Below are positions 22,905 to 32,016 of a stretch of DNA of 32,221 nt, piece after piece (within the stretch, counting starts at the first letter, position 1; the number at the start of each line of letters is the position of its first letter). Position numbers and translations under genes: made by a program. Source of the DNA: an uncultured Clostridium sp. (GTDB taxonomy: Bacteria > Bacillota > Clostridia > Lachnospirales > Lachnospiraceae); assembly GCA_902496665.1 (NCBI GenBank), contig CABVBU010000033.1:1-32221 (forward strand), given 5' to 3'. The notes under the pieces are model-generated. The model searched no databases, had not been told where the DNA came from, and saw only the letters and a program-made list of their open reading frames with translations.

Positions 22905-23237
22905 GTGAGTCCTTATCTTACTCTGGAAGTCCGCCTGGTTGGCATGAGCACGGTGCTCGGCTTTATTTTGATGGCGAGTTATGACTTTTTGCGGCTGTTT
23001 CGTTTTTTTGTTCCCCATGGGCGGCTGTGGACAGGGATCGAGGACTTTTTTTACTGGATCTATGCGGCTGTCATGACGTTTCTTCTGCTGTTTTACGAGA
23101 ACAGCGGCATAGTTCGGGCGTACATCATTGCGTGTGTGTTTTTCGGCATGATTTTTTATGATAAAATCATTAGCCGGAATGTGTTTCAGCTATTGAAAAA
23201 GCTGAAAAAATGGTATAAGATTAAAAGGATAGAATAG
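22905..23237 (+). CDS. yabQ: Spore cortex biosynthesis protein YabQ
   Basis: The 110-aa protein starts at GTG 22905, 6 nt after GGAGGTG. Membrane segments lie at about residues 9-32, 48-69 and 70-89, with the conserved YDFLRLFR and IEDFFYWIYAAV stretches and a basic cytoplasmic tail (KKLKKWYKIKR). YabQ is a polytopic membrane protein needed for cortex assembly in the mother cell. The family is usually longer in Bacillus (about 210 aa), so this is a short clostridial form. It is 125 nt after yabP and 48 nt before divIC. Confidence 0.88.
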   Translation: MSPYLTLEVRLVGMSTVLGFILMASYDFLRLFRFFVPHGRLWTGIEDFFYWIYAAVMTFLLLFYENSGIVRAYIIACVFFGMIFYDKIISRNVFQLLKKLKKWYKIKRIE

Positions 23238-23285
23238 TTTTGTTGGTTAGAACGGGACGGAAAATCCAGAAGGAAGCGAGAAATC

Positions 23286-23615
23286 ATGGGGGAAAACCGG
23301 AACAGACGAAATAAAGGAAAATCGAAAAACAGTCTGGGCAACCGGATGGCGCTGATCGGAATTACGGTGGTCGTAGCGAGTCTTGCTGTGGTAGTCCATA
23401 TCGGCGGCGCTTCCCTGAGAGAACGTGATCTGGAATATCAGGCGCGGGAACAGGCGCTTGAGAAGTCGCTCGCGAAGGAAGAGGCGAGAGCCGCGGAACT
23501 CGAGGAGTACCGCGTGTATGTCCAGACGAAGCAGTATATTGAGAAGGTCGCGAAGGAGAAGCTGGGGCTTGTAAATAAGGATGAGATCCTGTTCAAGGCC
23601 GATGAGTCGAACTAG
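23286..23615 (+). CDS. divIC: DivIC/FtsB-type septum protein
   Basis: The 109-aa bitopic protein has a basic N-terminus (residues 1-20), one transmembrane segment (about 21-41), a coiled coil rich in Glu/Ala/Leu (43-75), and a C-terminal YIEKVAKEKLGLVNKDEILF motif found in FtsB/DivIC. It forms a complex with FtsL and DivIB at the division septum. GGAAGCGAG lies upstream. The gene order yabQ-divIC-spoIIE agrees with B. subtilis, but the S1-domain gene yabR is missing here. Confidence 0.9.
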   Translation: MGENRNRRNKGKSKNSLGNRMALIGITVVVASLAVVVHIGGASLRERDLEYQAREQALEKSLAKEEARAAELEEYRVYVQTKQYIEKVAKEKLGLVNKDEILFKADESN

Positions 23616-23656
23616 GGCGAATCATGTCAGCAACTTTTAAAAATTAAATACGGGAA

Positions 23657-23690
23657 TCCGACAAATATTTCCCGCCTGCCTGCATATAAT
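23657..23690 (+). promoter_or_regulatory. Candidate Spo0A-controlled promoter of spoIIE
   Basis: TATAAT at 23685-23690 has no consensus -35. In its place lies TCCGACAAA (23657-23665), the reverse complement of a near-perfect 0A box (TTTGTCGAA, one mismatch), flanked by CGGGAA/TTCCCG (23651-23674). In B. subtilis, spoIIE is Spo0A-activated through 0A boxes near -35. This is inference. Confidence 0.45.
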
Positions 23691-23777
23691 AAAATGGCGT
23701 ATTCTACGCCGTTAAAGCTGGTCATGGAGATCGGAACGGTCTTTGTGACAGGGTACGCAGGTTAGGAGGGATTTTTT

Positions 23778-25202
23778 GTGTTTGGAAATCGGGAGGTACA
23801 TAGAAAGCTGTCCGGGGCCGGGGGCTATGCGGCGGGGAGACTTGCGGAGATCTCGGAGTCATTGGGGCAGCTTGCGAAGATCATGAAAAATTCCGGCGAA
23901 GATCCCGGACTTTCCAGGGAAGACGGGATCGCGGCACTGGAATCGGCGGCATCCATGGTCTGTGGGAGCTGCGATCGCTGTGGCATGAAACAGGAATGCC
24001 TGGCGGATCAGGACGGGGAGAACTATTTCCTTTATTATCTGCTCCGTTCTTTCGAGAAAAAGGGCGCCCTGGAATACCCGGACATGCCCAGGGAGTTCCT
24101 GGACCGGTGTCGGAAGAAAACAGATTATCTGCGGGAATTAAATAAAAGTCTTGGGCGGTCCACGATGAATCTCGCCTGGAAGAACCGGTTTCTGGAGAGC
24201 CGGGACGCGGTCATGCTGCAGTTTGAGGAGATGGCGGGGATCCTGGGGGAGTTCTCCGGGCAGATGGAGCAGGCGGCGGACGTGACGGAGGCGCTGGTTC
24301 CGGCGGTGCGTGCGGCGTTTCGGAAACGGCGGATCGCGCTGGAGGACATGCTCGTTTTGAAATATGGGGACGGACGCCGGGAGGCATTCCTCACGGCACG
24401 GACAGGAAATGGACGGTGTGTGACCGTGAAGGACATGGCGGCGCTGTTTGGACAGGCTGTGGGGGCGGAATTTGTCCCGGCGAGGAATGGGAAGACGCTG
24501 GTTACGAGAAAATCGTCCATGGTGCGTCTCATTGAAAAGGGAAGCTACCGGATCCTGTTTGGATGTGCGAAGACTCCGAAAGAGGGGGAAGAAGTCTCCG
24601 GTGATAATTATATGTTCCGGAATACGCTGCCGGGGCAGGTGGCGTTGAGTCTCTCCGACGGAATGGGGAGCGGACCGGCGGCGGGGGCTGACAGCGAGCG
24701 GGTCATGGAGCTGGCGGAGCAGCTTCTGGATACGGGATTTTCGGCGAGGTCTACGTTAAAGCTCATCAATACGGTACTCCTGCTGAATGGCATGGGTGAC
24801 CGGCCGGCGACGATGGATCTGGGACTTGTGAACCTCTATACGGGGGTGCTGGAGATGATGAAGCTTGGGGCGGCGGCATCGTTTTTACTGCCGGACCGGC
24901 GGGGCGGCGGCGAGGCGGAAGTCCTGGAGTCGGAAACAGTCCCGGCGGGAGTGCTGAACCCTGTGGAACCGGTGATGATATCGAGGAAGCTGTGGGACGG
25001 AGATAAGATCATTATGGTCAGTGACGGAGTCCTGGATGCTATGCCGGGAGTGGAGAAGGAGAAAGCATTCCGGGAATTCCTGGATGGTCTGCCTGACGCG
25101 GGGGTGCAGGAGACAGCGGAGATGATCTTGACGTTTGCATTGTCGTTTGAGGGAGAGCCGCGGGATGATATGACGGTGCTGGTGGGCGGAATATACGGGT
25201 AA
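23778..25202 (+). CDS. spoIIE: Short, membrane-domain-less SpoIIE phosphatase
   Basis: The 474-aa protein starts at GTG 23778 after TAGGAGGG. It has a Cys cluster C62-x2-C65-x2-C68-x5-C74 as in the SpoIIE central region, then the PP2C-type phosphatase: SLSDGMGSG (D294), VSDGVLDAMPG (D416), PRDDMTV (D463, D464). It dephosphorylates SpoIIAA to activate sigma-F after asymmetric division. The B. subtilis protein is about 827 aa with ten membrane spans at the N-terminus; none is present here, and no in-frame upstream membrane domain is seen in the 160 bp before it. The G+C content is higher than in the neighbours. Confidence 0.9.
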   Translation: MFGNREVHRKLSGAGGYAAGRLAEISESLGQLAKIMKNSGEDPGLSREDGIAALESAASMVCGSCDRCGMKQECLADQDGENYFLYYLLRSFEKKGALEYPDMPREFLDRCRKKTDYLRELNKSLGRSTMNLAWKNRFLESRDAVMLQFEEMAGILGEFSGQMEQAADVTEALVPAVRAAFRKRRIALEDMLVLKYGDGRREAFLTARTGNGRCVTVKDMAALFGQAVGAEFVPARNGKTLVTRKSSMVRLIEKGSYRILFGCAKTPKEGEEVSGDNYMFRNTLPGQVALSLSDGMGSGPAAGADSERVMELAEQLLDTGFSARSTLKLINTVLLLNGMGDRPATMDLGLVNLYTGVLEMMKLGAAASFLLPDRRGGGEAEVLESETVPAGVLNPVEPVMISRKLWDGDKIIMVSDGVLDAMPGVEKEKAFREFLDGLPDAGVQETAEMILTFALSFEGEPRDDMTVLVGGIYG

Positions 25203-25263
25203 AGGTAATCACAAACGTACAAAGATTTTAGATATCATTACAGGAAAAACAGCGGAGAAGAAA

Positions 25264-26859
25264 ATGGCAGGAAAAACAGCAGTGAAAACAGATGCAAAAG
25301 CGGGCAGGTTCCGGCAGAAAGTTCTTAGCTTTATGAAGAAAAAACATATGACAGACCGGGGAGACGGCGTCCTGACGGCAGTGTCGGGGGGCGCGGACTC
25401 GGTCTGCCTGCTTTTGCTTTTACATGAGATGGCGGCGGAGCTTGGAATTAAAGTCTTTGCATTTCATATGAACCATGGGATCCGCGGAGCGGAGGCTGAC
25501 CGGGATGAGCGGTTTGTGATGGAACTCTGTGAGCGGTTAAACATTCCGCTCACCGTGGCGCATGAGAAAGTGGAAGAATATGCAGCGGAACATGGTTTAT
25601 CTGGCGAAGAAGCAGGGCGGATCCTGAGATATCAGCATCTGGGAGAGACTGCGGAAAAGTATCAATGCGCGAAGATCGCTGTCGCGCATCATGAGGACGA
25701 TGATGCGGAGACGGTGCTTTTGAATCTGTTCCGGGGAAGCGGACTTGCCGGACTTTCCGGGATCCGGCCGGTGCGGGAGAATATTATCCGGCCGTTATTA
25801 TGTGTTTCACGGAAAGAAATTGAAGAATACTTAAAAGAGCAGGAACTTTCCTGGTGCGAAGACTCCACAAATAAGGAAAATGACTACACGCGGAATAAGA
25901 TCCGAAACGAACTTCTGCCCTGGGTGACAGAGAATATAAACAGCCGGGCAGCAGAGCATATTCTGGCGGTGTCGGAGTTTGCGGCGCAGGCAGACGCATA
26001 TTTTGAGATGGAAGCAGAGAAAATTCTGGAAGAAAGCTGTTCAAAAAGAAGAGAAGAGGCAGAACAGCCGAATTTCCAAAATGTGGGGGAAGCAGATGGA
26101 AGAGAGTCTGGGACAGGTCAGGGCTCGAAAGTGGCAGAAACTGAGATGAAAATGTGTACAAAAATCAACACAGACATTTTCGATCCCCAGCCCGAGATCC
26201 TGAAAACTTACATCGTCCGCCGCATGATCCTAAACGCCGCAGGAAAAGCGAAAGATATCACGGAACGCCATATCCGCTCCGTAATGGATCTCTCCGGTCC
26301 TGGCGGCGGTCATACCGCGGACCTGCCATATGGCCTCAAAGCGGTGCGTGGGTATGAGACATTAGGGATCGTACAGAGCAAAAAAGAAAAAAATCCATCG
26401 CAAATGTCTGAGTCAGATCAGAAGCAGGAGAGAAACACGGTTTTTGAAAATAAAATCAACCCGGAAACAGATATGGATGAGATTCTGGACCTGGGCGGAA
26501 CACACATCCGCCTCCATGCCGTCCACCGGAAAAAAGAACTGGAAATTCCGAAAAACCAGTATACGAAATGGTTTGACTATGATAAAATAAACGTTGGATT
26601 ATCCATAAGATACAGGAAAAATGGGGATTATCTCACGCTTTCCGGCGGCGGAAAAAAGAAGCTCCGCAGGTATATGATCGATGAAAAGATCCCGGAAAAC
26701 GAGCGGGATCGGATCCCGGTCCTAGCAGACGGAGACCATGTATTATGGGTAGTCGGATACCGAATCAGTGATTATTATAAAATAACAGATGAGACTGAGC
26801 ACATCCTGGAGGCGGAGGTGATCCTGCCTGGTGGGGGAGAGCCGGAAGGCGGCAGATAG
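25264..26859 (+). CDS. tilS: tRNA(Ile)-lysidine synthase
   Basis: The 531-aa protein has PP-loop SGGADS (residues 41-46), HMNHGIRGAEADRDE, HHEDDDAETVLLNLFRGSGL, and the C-terminal domain with SIRYRKNGDYLTLSGGGKKKL and KIPENERDRIPVL. TilS adds lysine to C34 of the AUA-decoding tRNA-Ile. A hydrophilic, low-complexity stretch (about residues 255-300, Glu/Lys/Ser/Gly-rich) and another near 375-395 lengthen it compared with the usual 430-470 aa. GGAGAAG lies upstream. It is followed by hpt after 31 nt, an order typical of Firmicutes. Confidence 0.93.
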   Translation: MAGKTAVKTDAKAGRFRQKVLSFMKKKHMTDRGDGVLTAVSGGADSVCLLLLLHEMAAELGIKVFAFHMNHGIRGAEADRDERFVMELCERLNIPLTVAHEKVEEYAAEHGLSGEEAGRILRYQHLGETAEKYQCAKIAVAHHEDDDAETVLLNLFRGSGLAGLSGIRPVRENIIRPLLCVSRKEIEEYLKEQELSWCEDSTNKENDYTRNKIRNELLPWVTENINSRAAEHILAVSEFAAQADAYFEMEAEKILEESCSKRREEAEQPNFQNVGEADGRESGTGQGSKVAETEMKMCTKINTDIFDPQPEILKTYIVRRMILNAAGKAKDITERHIRSVMDLSGPGGGHTADLPYGLKAVRGYETLGIVQSKKEKNPSQMSESDQKQERNTVFENKINPETDMDEILDLGGTHIRLHAVHRKKELEIPKNQYTKWFDYDKINVGLSIRYRKNGDYLTLSGGGKKKLRRYMIDEKIPENERDRIPVLADGDHVLWVVGYRISDYYKITDETEHILEAEVILPGGGEPEGGR

Positions 26860-26890
26860 GCAGGCATCTGGAATTGCAAAGGAGAAGATC

Positions 26891-27418
26891 ATGGCTGATA
26901 AAATTCGTGTATTATTAAATGAAGAAGAAGTTGACAAGAGGATCAAAGAGATCGCGGAGCAGATCAACAAGGACTATGAGGGAAAAGAGGTTCATCTGAT
27001 CTGTATCTTAAAGGGTGGCGTATTCTTTACCTGTGAGCTTGCAAAGCGCCTGACTGTCCCGGTTACACTGGACTTCATGTCCGTATCCAGCTACGGCAGC
27101 GGCACAGAGTCTTCCGGCGTTGTAAAGATCATCAAAGATCTGGACCAGCCGCTTGAGGGAAAGAATGTCCTGATCGTGGAAGATATTATCGACTCCGGGC
27201 GCACACTTGCGTACCTGATCGATATTTTACACAAGAGAAATCCGAATTCCATCCACTTATGCACTCTGCTTGACAAGCCGGAGCGCCGCGTAAAGAAACA
27301 GGTAAAAGTTGATTATACCTGCTTTACGATCCCGGATGAGTTCGTTGTAGGCTATGGCCTCGATTATGACCAGAAATACCGCAACCTTCCGTTCATCGGC
27401 GTTGTGGAGCAGCAGTAA
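26891..27418 (+). CDS. hpt: Hypoxanthine phosphoribosyltransferase
   Basis: The 175-aa protein starts at ATG 26891, after GGAGAAG; upstream in-frame GTG 26831 overlaps tilS and is not needed. The PRPP motif is VEDIIDSGRTL (E97, D98, D101), with LICILKGGVFF (flexible PPi loop) and FVVGYGLDY near the C-terminus. It salvages hypoxanthine and guanine to IMP and GMP. It is followed 14 nt later by ftsH, the tilS-hpt-ftsH order of B. subtilis. Confidence 0.95.
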   Translation: MADKIRVLLNEEEVDKRIKEIAEQINKDYEGKEVHLICILKGGVFFTCELAKRLTVPVTLDFMSVSSYGSGTESSGVVKIIKDLDQPLEGKNVLIVEDIIDSGRTLAYLIDILHKRNPNSIHLCTLLDKPERRVKKQVKVDYTCFTIPDEFVVGYGLDYDQKYRNLPFIGVVEQQ

Positions 27419-27432
27419 GGAGGCACCTCAAG

Positions 27433-29277
27433 TTGAAACAGAACCAGCAGTTCCGCGGGATCGGTCTCGTCCTGCTTGTGATCGCGCTTATCACATTCGC
27501 GTCAAGCCTGACGAGCCAGGGGAGCTTATTCAGCCAGGAGATGACCCACCAGGAATTCATGGTGGCCGTGGAGAATAAGACCATCGAATCCGTAGACATC
27601 AATCAGAACCAGCAGCCGCCGACCGGAACCCTGGATATATTGCTGAAAAGCGGAGACCGGGCAGTTGTCGCAGTGTCCGATGTAAAAGAAGCAGAAAAAC
27701 TTCTCCAGGAAAACTCTATCGATTATATTGTCGAGAATGTTCCACAGGAGAATTACCTGATGTCCGTTATCATCCCGGTAGCATTGAGCGCTGTGGTCAT
27801 CATGTTCATGTTTATGTTCATGAACGCGAGACTCGGCGGTGGCGGCGGCGGAAACTCCAAGATGATGAATTTTGGAAAGAGCCGCGCGAAGATGAGCCGG
27901 ACAAACTCCGTGAACTTCTCAAAGGTCGCAGGTCTTGAGGAGGAAAAGGAAGAGCTCGAAGAGATCGTTGATTTCTTAAAGAATCCGAAGAAATATACGG
28001 ATGTGGGCGCGAGAATCCCGAAAGGAGTGATCCTCGTGGGACCTCCCGGAACCGGTAAGACACTTCTCGCGAAGGCCGTTGCAGGTGAAGCGGGTGTTCC
28101 GTTCTTCTCCATATCCGGATCTGACTTCGTTGAGATGTTTGTCGGTGTCGGCGCATCCCGTGTCCGCGACCTTTTCGAGGACGCAAAGAAGAACGCGCCG
28201 TGTATCGTCTTTATTGATGAGATCGATGCCGTTGCGAGACGCCGCGGTACCGGTATGGGCGGCGGACATGACGAGCGAGAGCAGACCTTAAACCAGCTCC
28301 TTGTTGAGATGGACGGTTTCGGCGTCAATGAAGGAATTATCGTTATGGCGGCTACAAACCGTGTAGATATCCTGGATCCGGCGATCTTAAGACCAGGCCG
28401 TTTCGACCGGAAGGTCGGAGTCGGAAAACCGGATATCCGCGGACGCGAGGAGATCTTAAAGGTCCACTCCAAGGAAAAGCCGCTGGGCGACGATGTAGAT
28501 TTAACAAGAGTGGCACAGACTACAGCCGGATTTACCGGTGCGGATCTGGAAAACCTCTTAAACGAGGCGGCAATTCTCGCTGCAAAGCAGTCCCGCCGCT
28601 ATATTCTCCAGACTGATATCGATCAGGCATTCGTGAAGGTCGGAATCGGTGCGGAGAAGAAGAGCAAGGTGATCTCCGAGAAAGAGAAGAAGATCACGGC
28701 TTACCATGAGACAGGCCACGCGATCCTGTTCCACGAACTCCCGGATGTTGGTCCGGTCCACACGATCTCCATCATCCCGACCGGCATGGGTGCGGCTGGA
28801 TATACGATGCCGCTTCCGGAGAAGGATGAGATGTTCAACACGAAGAACAAGATGCTGGAGACCATCATGGTTTCCCTCGGCGGACGGATCGCGGAGGAGA
28901 TCATCTTCGGCGATGTGACTACCGGCGCGTCTCAGGACATCAAGCAGGCATCCGCGATCGCCCGGGCGATGGTGACCCAGTACGGTATGTCTGAGAAGCT
29001 CGGAATGATCAATTATGGCAGCGATGATGACGAGGTATTCATCGGAAGAGATCTTGCGCATACGAGATCCTACGGCGAGCGTGTTGCCTCCGACATCGAC
29101 AGCGAGGTTAAGCGGATCATCGACGAGTGCTACGCGAAGGCGAAACAGATCATTCTGGATCATGAGGATATTCTTCATAAGTGCGCGGCACTGTTGATCG
29201 AGAAAGAGAAGATCGGTCAGGAAGAGTTTGATCATTTATTTACAGGTGCTGAGGAAAAGTCTGCAGCAACAGAATAA
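27433..29277 (+). CDS. ftsH: ATP-dependent zinc metalloprotease FtsH
   Basis: The 614-aa protein starts at TTG 27433, 8-9 nt after AAGGAGG. Membrane segment 1 is at about residues 9-27, an extracytoplasmic domain follows to about 110, membrane segment 2 is at about 113-135, then a Gly-rich linker. AAA module: Walker A GPPGTGKT (203-210), Walker B CIVFIDEID, RPGRFDR arginine fingers. Zinc site HETGH (H425-H429; HEAGH in most homologues) and a downstream acidic ligand. It degrades membrane and regulatory proteins, and in spore formers also affects Spo0A and sporulation. Confidence 0.96.
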   Translation: MKQNQQFRGIGLVLLVIALITFASSLTSQGSLFSQEMTHQEFMVAVENKTIESVDINQNQQPPTGTLDILLKSGDRAVVAVSDVKEAEKLLQENSIDYIVENVPQENYLMSVIIPVALSAVVIMFMFMFMNARLGGGGGGNSKMMNFGKSRAKMSRTNSVNFSKVAGLEEEKEELEEIVDFLKNPKKYTDVGARIPKGVILVGPPGTGKTLLAKAVAGEAGVPFFSISGSDFVEMFVGVGASRVRDLFEDAKKNAPCIVFIDEIDAVARRRGTGMGGGHDEREQTLNQLLVEMDGFGVNEGIIVMAATNRVDILDPAILRPGRFDRKVGVGKPDIRGREEILKVHSKEKPLGDDVDLTRVAQTTAGFTGADLENLLNEAAILAAKQSRRYILQTDIDQAFVKVGIGAEKKSKVISEKEKKITAYHETGHAILFHELPDVGPVHTISIIPTGMGAAGYTMPLPEKDEMFNTKNKMLETIMVSLGGRIAEEIIFGDVTTGASQDIKQASAIARAMVTQYGMSEKLGMINYGSDDDEVFIGRDLAHTRSYGERVASDIDSEVKRIIDECYAKAKQIILDHEDILHKCAALLIEKEKIGQEEFDHLFTGAEEKSAATE

Positions 29278-29516
29278 ATTTCTGCGTCGGCGGTTCCCTG
29301 GGCAGCAGAAAAACTCAAAAAAAAGCTTTGACGGGTCACTTTGGGTAAAACTTTAGAAACTTAAGTAAATCGACGTTTGTGAAAAAGAAATACAGCCAAA
29401 CGTCGATTTTTTGCTTACAATGATAAAAATGCATAAAGAAAAAAGGAACAGTGGCAAAATGAACAAAAAAATTTTTCATGTTTTTAAATGTTTGTGCACA
29501 CTTATCTGGATTCCTA
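29278..29516. other. Intergenic segment after ftsH
   Basis: Between ftsH and the candidate small RNA. It contains one strong terminator (29367-29412). The rest is AT-rich without a gene or repeat. Confidence 0.4.
29367..29412 (+). terminator. Rho-independent terminator after ftsH
   Basis: AAATCGACGTTTG (29367-29379) pairs with CAAACGTCGATTT (29397-29409), followed by TTT. Terminates the tilS-hpt-ftsH transcript. Confidence 0.85.
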
Positions 29517-29633
29517 TGCTATATTACTACTCGTAACCCCCCAATACATTATATAGTTTTTGCTATACCCCATAAGAGACATAATACCTTTTCCGAAAGA
29601 AAGCCAGTGGTTCCCCCCGCTGGCTTTCTTTCT
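29517..29633 (+). ncRNA. Candidate small RNA with its own promoter and terminator
   Basis: An extended -10 TGc-TATATT is at 29517-29525. A terminator is at 29596-29631: AAAGAAAGCCAGTGG with CCGCTGGCTTTCTTT (one G-T pair). A transcript of about 100 nt starting near 29532 has no ORF with a ribosome binding site. Two C-rich unpaired stretches, AACCCCCC (29535-29542) and the terminator loop TTCCCC, could pair with ribosome binding sites of target mRNAs. This is inference. Confidence 0.4.
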
Positions 29634-29652
29634 GTCTATTTTCAGAAAAAAC

Positions 29653-29681
29653 GTGCAATCAGGTGTACAATCCTGTATAAT
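29653..29681 (+). promoter_or_regulatory. Possible promoter of the GH13 gene
   Basis: TATAAT at 29676-29681 with a poor -35 (GTGCAA, 29653-29658) at 17-nt spacing. The leader to ATG 29776 is about 88 nt. Confidence 0.45.
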
Positions 29682-29775
29682 AACACTTGTGAATCAAACG
29701 AATGAAAACAGAGACTGGTGACGCGGCTGAGTGTTTACGGCCGGCTGCGGCAGACCAATAAGGAGGCCATTCAAG

Positions 29776-31857
29776 ATGTTGAAGGCGGCACTTTTCAGTG
29801 ATGGGACAAAAGAGTACCGTATCCCGGAAGAGCCGGAGTGCGGGGAGAAAGTAAGACTGAGGTTCCGGACCGGGGGCGGGGATGTGGATCATGTTTATGC
29901 GGTGATCCGCGGTGCCGGGAGCCAGAACGGAAACGAACGGCTGGAACTTGAGAAAACAGAATCGGTCGGAAGATTTGATTTCTATGAGACAGAGATTTTA
30001 GTGGGGGAGACCCCGCTGAGATATGATTTTGAGATCGTAAAGGGAAATGAGGTCTGTTATTACAACCGTCTTGGCGTTCTGGAAGCGGGCGGCATGGACG
30101 CGCCCTTTGTGATCACGCCTGGATTCCATGTACCGGAATGGGCGAAGGGTGCCCTGATGTACCAGATCTTCGTGGACCGGTTCAACAACGGCGATCCGAC
30201 GAACGATGTTCTGGGGGATGAGTATGTCTACATCGGATTCCCGGTAACGAAGGTGGAAAAGTGGGATGAGCGGCTTTCGGTTCTTGATGTGGACCGGTTT
30301 TACGGCGGTGATATTCAGGGAATCTGGGATAAGTTAGATTATCTTCAGAGTCTGAAGGTGGAGATTCTCTACCTGAGTCCGGTGTTCGTGTCTCCGTCGA
30401 ACCACAAGTACGACTGCCAGGATTACGAGCACATCGATCCGCACTACGGCGTGATCGTGAAGGACGAGGGCGGGCTTGTGGCGGGAGACGCTACGGATAA
30501 CCGGAACGCGAAGCGGTATTCCGTGAGGACCTCTGACCATGAGAACCTGGCGGCCAGCGATGAATTTTTTGCCCGTTTTGTACAGGAAGTCCATAGGCGG
30601 GGGATGCGGATCATCCTGGACGGCGTGTTCAACCACTGCGGCTCCTTCAATAAATGGATGGACCGGGAGAAGATCTATGAGAAGGATGGCGGATACGAGC
30701 CGGGCGCGTACCTGACGGCAGACAGCCCGTACCGGGATTTCTTCCTGTTTGGAAATCAGGACGGATGGCCGGACAATGATTCCTACGAAGGCTGGTGGGG
30801 ACATAACACGCTGCCGAAGTTAAATTACGAGGGATCAAAGAAGCTGTACCAGTATGTGCTGGACATCGCGAAACGCTGGCTTTCCCCGCCTTATTCCATC
30901 GACGGCTGGCGGCTCGATGTGGCGGCGGATCTTGGACATTCGCCGGAGATGAACCACCGGTTCTGGAGAGATTTCAGAAAGACGGTGAAGGAGGCGAATC
31001 CGGATGCGCTGATCCTGGCAGAACATTATGGGGACGCTTCAGACTGGCTTTCCGGGGATCAGTGGGACACGGTGATGAATTACGATGCGTTCATGGAGCC
31101 GGTCTCCTGGTTCCTTACAGGCCTTGAGAAGCACAGCGAGCGGAAGGATGAACACCTGCTCCACAACAGCCAGGCGTTTATGTGCTCCATGCTCTCCAAT
31201 ATGAGCCGGATGCAGACGGGATCGCTCTACGCGGCGATGAATGAGCTTTCAAACCATGACCATTCCCGGTTTCTCACGAGAACGAACCGCATTGTGGGAC
31301 GGCTTTATAAGCCGGAGGATGCGGAGAAAGCGGAAAAAGGCATTAATTATGGAACATTCCGTTCCGGCGCAGTGATCCAGATGACATGGCCGGGCGCGCC
31401 GACGATCTATTACGGTGACGAGGCAGGCGTCTGCGGATGGACGGACCCGGACAACCGGAGAACGTTTCCATGGGGAAAGGAAGATTTGGAGCTCACGGAA
31501 TTCCACCGGTATCTGACGGGGATCCGGAACAGGACTCCTGTGTTCAGGCGGGGGGCGTTTAAGCCGTTGTTGGCGGAGAACGGCATGATCGCTTACGGAA
31601 GGTTCGACGCAGACGAGCAGGGAGTCGTCGTGGTGAACAGTGAGGACTATGCACAGAGAGTCCGGATCCCGGTATGGGAAGCGGAGGTGACCGCAGCCGC
31701 CATGGACCGTGTGATGCTCACGGACGCGAAGCGCTACAATGTGGGAAGACTGAAGTACCCGGTGGTGGATGGTGTGATGGAAGTGGAGCTTCCGGGAAAT
31801 GGAGCGATGATCTTTATCGCGCGGAGTTCTGTGCAGGACGATGAAAAAACTGCTTGA
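29776..31857 (+). CDS. GH13 alpha-glucan hydrolase (neopullulanase/cyclomaltodextrinase-like)
   Basis: ATG 29776 follows AAGGAGG by 9 nt; an upstream in-frame start at 29731 is unlikely. The 693-aa protein has an N-terminal beta domain (residues 1 to about 110, CBM34-like) and a GH13 barrel: YQIFVDRFNNGD, DGVFNHCG, GWRLDVAAD with nucleophile D381, LILAEHYGD with acid/base E416, and LSNHDHSRF with D495. A C-terminal beta domain ends the protein. No signal peptide, so it acts on imported maltodextrins in the cytoplasm. Exact specificity (neopullulanase, cyclomaltodextrinase, amylase) cannot be read from sequence alone. Confidence 0.9.
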   Translation: MLKAALFSDGTKEYRIPEEPECGEKVRLRFRTGGGDVDHVYAVIRGAGSQNGNERLELEKTESVGRFDFYETEILVGETPLRYDFEIVKGNEVCYYNRLGVLEAGGMDAPFVITPGFHVPEWAKGALMYQIFVDRFNNGDPTNDVLGDEYVYIGFPVTKVEKWDERLSVLDVDRFYGGDIQGIWDKLDYLQSLKVEILYLSPVFVSPSNHKYDCQDYEHIDPHYGVIVKDEGGLVAGDATDNRNAKRYSVRTSDHENLAASDEFFARFVQEVHRRGMRIILDGVFNHCGSFNKWMDREKIYEKDGGYEPGAYLTADSPYRDFFLFGNQDGWPDNDSYEGWWGHNTLPKLNYEGSKKLYQYVLDIAKRWLSPPYSIDGWRLDVAADLGHSPEMNHRFWRDFRKTVKEANPDALILAEHYGDASDWLSGDQWDTVMNYDAFMEPVSWFLTGLEKHSERKDEHLLHNSQAFMCSMLSNMSRMQTGSLYAAMNELSNHDHSRFLTRTNRIVGRLYKPEDAEKAEKGINYGTFRSGAVIQMTWPGAPTIYYGDEAGVCGWTDPDNRRTFPWGKEDLELTEFHRYLTGIRNRTPVFRRGAFKPLLAENGMIAYGRFDADEQGVVVVNSEDYAQRVRIPVWEAEVTAAAMDRVMLTDAKRYNVGRLKYPVVDGVMEVELPGNGAMIFIARSSVQDDEKTA

Positions 31858-31882
31858 TTTTTGAATTAATGTATGGTATCAT
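31854..31882 (+). promoter_or_regulatory. Promoter of the tRNA-Tyr gene
   Basis: TTGATT (31854-31859), 17-nt spacer, TATCAT (31877-31882), with extended TGg. The -35 overlaps the stop codon of the GH13 gene. The start is near 31889, 15 nt before the tRNA. Confidence 0.55.
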
Positions 31883-31903
31883 TTTGACTTGTCAGAATGA
31901 TAT

Positions 31904-31985
31904 GGGCGGATTCCCGAGTGGCCAAAGGGGACAGACTGTAAATCTGCTGCAACTTGCTTCGGTGGTTCGAATCCACCTCCGCCCA
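31904..31985 (+). tRNA. tRNA-Tyr(GTA)
   Basis: Acceptor stem GGGCGGA (31904-31910) pairs with TCCGCCC (31978-31984), discriminator A. Anticodon GTA at 31938-31940. The long variable arm is that of bacterial class II tRNA-Tyr, and the T loop GGTTCGAATCC is intact. CCA is not encoded (ATTA follows). Confidence 0.95.
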
Positions 31986-32016
31986 TTAATTTAGGAATCT
32001 GGGAGTTCGGAAAGCC

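Noticed and set aside
27753..28472. 239-codon antisense ORF in ftsH
   Set aside because: It is a shadow of the highly conserved ftsH AAA module, with Ser/Pro/Phe-rich composition.
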